A DNA stretch of 6,587 nucleotides from Bacilli bacterium (lineage in GTDB: Bacteria; Bacillota_I; Bacilli_A; ML615J-28; CAG-698): assembly GCA_016296945.1 (NCBI GenBank), contig JAEDHQ010000080.1, positions 1 to 6,587 of the forward strand. The letters are read 5' to 3'. Below the pieces are notes generated by a model. It made no database searches and was not told the origin of the DNA. It saw only the letters and a list, made by a program, of their open reading frames with translations. The position numbers and the translations under genes were made by a program. This document shows positions 4,900 through 6,587 of this stretch, in pieces (the stretch's first letter is position 1; every line of letters begins with the position of its first letter).

Positions 4900-6587
4900 A
4901 TGGATATTATTTCTACCTATAATCAATTAAAAGAGAAAGATATTAATTTAGATTTACTATCTGAGATTTCTGAATTGCGAGACTTTTGTGAAGAAGAAAA
5001 TAACAAAGAATATTATTTCTTATGTTCAAATCTAATAATTAAAATCTTGATTAATGAAGGATTACTAGATGATGCCTTAAAAACTGCTGTTTATACACAA
5101 AGTTTATTTGATGATTATAAATCAATATATCAAGAAATATATAAAGAACTATTAGATAATTTAGCTTATATTTATATTACTAATCAAAACTATCTTCGTG
5201 CACTTGAAGTAGAACATTTAAAAAAGGAATTTTTAGATAGTAGTAAACAAGAAGAAGTTAATCGCTGGTTATTAGAGTGTTCATACATTCATGAAGCAAT
5301 TGGGGAAAAGAATGAAGCATTAACAAAGTTAAAAGCAATTTTAATGAATAACCCTACTGATTTTACAAAATCGGTTGCTTTAAGTAATTTAATTAAATTA
5401 TATATTGATTTAAATGATTTAAGTTCAGCTAAGGAAAAACTTGTAGAATGTTTTGATTTAGTTAATCAAATAAACGACAATGAAGGAATCCGTTACTGTG
5501 AATATTTAAATGGAAAGATAAACCATCTTGAAAAAAATTATGAAGAAAGTTATGTTTATTTAAGTAAATTAGTTGATGGTATTACGCAATTAGATTCTGA
5601 AAATTTTAATTATTTAAATGAGTTTATATCCTTATTGTCTGATATGGAAAAATATCAGGAAGGATTAAATTTAGCTTCCAAATATCTTGATATTGTTAAT
5701 TCATCAACAGATTTAGAAAACAGATTAGTATTTTATAAATCTTATTTAAGATTGAATTTATTAATTAATAAAAAGAAAAAAGGATTTTTTGATTATACTC
5801 AATTATTAGATCAAATTAATATGCTTGAAACAGAAATGTTGAAGAATAAAAATATAAAAACAACAGAGTTAAGAGAGAATGATTTATTGATTGAATCTGA
5901 AAATAGTGCGAAAACCATTAGTAAGAAGTTGGTTGAAGGAATTGAATCGCTTGATTTTAAAGCAAAAGATTCTATCCGCAATTTCTTAATCAAATATTCT
6001 TATTCATTAGTTAATAAAATACCAATGGATGAAATTCAATATTATCTCTTTGATAAATCAGTTAGTACTGTTTTACCTGTCTTACCAACAAATATTAATT
6101 TGATTTCATCATATCAATATCGAAATAATCGTTTATACGAACGTAAAATTAATTATCGTGATATTGAAAAAACTGCAATCTTGAAAATAATTGAAGAACA
6201 AAAACTTTTCAGTTGTGATTTAAGTAAACCAAGCAATTCATATGTTGACGCGATTACTGGCAATGATTTTACATATAATTATTTAGTCGCGATTCCATTA
6301 TTCAATGATCAAGGTATTTTTGGTTGTGCTTTACATTTAAGTAAATCTGATTATATTGTGAGCAATTTCTCTTTAGCATTCTTAAAAACAGCTGCTTTAG
6401 TTTTTGAATCACATCTTGTTAATCTATTATTTATTGAAAACAATAAATTAGAAAATAAATTATTAGCTACTGCAACTAATGAATTAAATTATGGTATATT
6501 CTATTATAATGATTATAATAAGAAAATGTTTTTATCTGATAATTTAAAAAATATTTTAAATTTATCTAATGAAATTTTAATTAATCA
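4900..6587 (+). CDS. TPR-repeat and GAF-like signalling protein, 3'-truncated by window edge
   Basis: The frame is open for 562 codons with no stop to the right edge; I do not recognise a named gene. Residues about 37-268 are alpha-helical TPR-like repeats, with units near 40-75, 85-110, 121-152 (ending NNP), 160-190, 200-227 and 238-268. Examples are NLAYIYITNQNYLRALEVE and IHEAIGEKNEALTKLKAIL. A basic patch NKKKK (290-294) and a charged, possibly coiled-coil stretch (about 305-350) follow. Residues about 350-510 fit a GAF domain: a leading helix, then YNYLVAIPLFNDQGIFGCAL (459-478), the usual strand-PL-turn-G pattern, then an amphipathic closing helix. A short helical linker (about 510-527) leads to NELNYGIFYYNDYNKKMFLS (527-546), which resembles the start of a PAS domain. 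There is no signal peptide or membrane segment, so it should be cytoplasmic. TPR-GAF-PAS chains usually carry an output module such as GGDEF/EAL or a kinase, but none is visible. The gene appears to be transcribed separately from gdhA. Confidence is high that it is a gene, moderate for TPR and GAF, low for PAS. Confidence 0.85.
   Translation, partial: MDIISTYNQLKEKDINLDLLSEISELRDFCEEENNKEYYFLCSNLIIKILINEGLLDDALKTAVYTQSLFDDYKSIYQEIYKELLDNLAYIYITNQNYLRALEVEHLKKEFLDSSKQEEVNRWLLECSYIHEAIGEKNEALTKLKAILMNNPTDFTKSVALSNLIKLYIDLNDLSSAKEKLVECFDLVNQINDNEGIRYCEYLNGKINHLEKNYEESYVYLSKLVDGITQLDSENFNYLNEFISLLSDMEKYQEGLNLASKYLDIVNSSTDLENRLVFYKSYLRLNLLINKKKKGFFDYTQLLDQINMLETEMLKNKNIKTTELRENDLLIESENSAKTISKKLVEGIESLDFKAKDSIRNFLIKYSYSLVNKIPMDEIQYYLFDKSVSTVLPVLPTNINLISSYQYRNNRLYERKINYRDIEKTAILKIIEEQKLFSCDLSKPSNSYVDAITGNDFTYNYLVAIPLFNDQGIFGCALHLSKSDYIVSNFSLAFLKTAALVFESHLVNLLFIENNKLENKLLATATNELNYGIFYYNDYNKKMFLSDNLKNILNLSNEILIN

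Noticed and set aside
5811..5993. Minus-strand open frame opposite the TPR-GAF gene linker
   Set aside because: The + strand frame is open for 562 codons with a good ribosome-binding site. This 60-residue frame is its complement and has no independent support.

Overview
The window is a compact, AT-rich stretch (roughly 30% G+C by eye) of a low-GC Gram-positive bacterium. All genes are on the + strand. TGG encodes Trp, no in-frame TGA occurs, the stops are TAA or TAG, and the ribosome-binding sites match the Bacillota anti-Shine-Dalgarno sequence. The proteins resemble those of Bacilli, Erysipelotrichia or mollicute-related lineages. That placement is inference, and the standard code argues against a true Mycoplasma or Spiroplasma.

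Region 1 (1-3278) is a housekeeping operon: the 3' part of apt (adenine salvage), then a full-length bifunctional (p)ppGpp synthetase/hydrolase (rel), then dtd (D-aminoacyl-tRNA deacylase). A strong rho-independent terminator at 3242-3278 closes it. The apt-rel-dtd order is the conserved one known from Bacillus subtilis, where recJ precedes apt. It puts purine salvage, the stringent response and tRNA proofreading in one transcript.

Region 2 (3279-4811) is a single-gene unit: a good extended -10 promoter, gdhA (hexameric glutamate dehydrogenase, probably NADP-dependent, assimilating ammonium into glutamate) and its own terminator.

Region 3 (4812-6587) has a -10 promoter element and a long open frame of 562 codons that runs off the right edge. 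It encodes a soluble protein with N-terminal TPR-like helical repeats, a charged linker, a GAF-like domain and what looks like the first strands of a PAS domain. It is most likely a cytoplasmic signalling protein whose output domain lies outside the window. It is the least understood part of the window. I found no mobile elements, CRISPR arrays, tRNA or rRNA genes, and no clear sign of a wholly new system.
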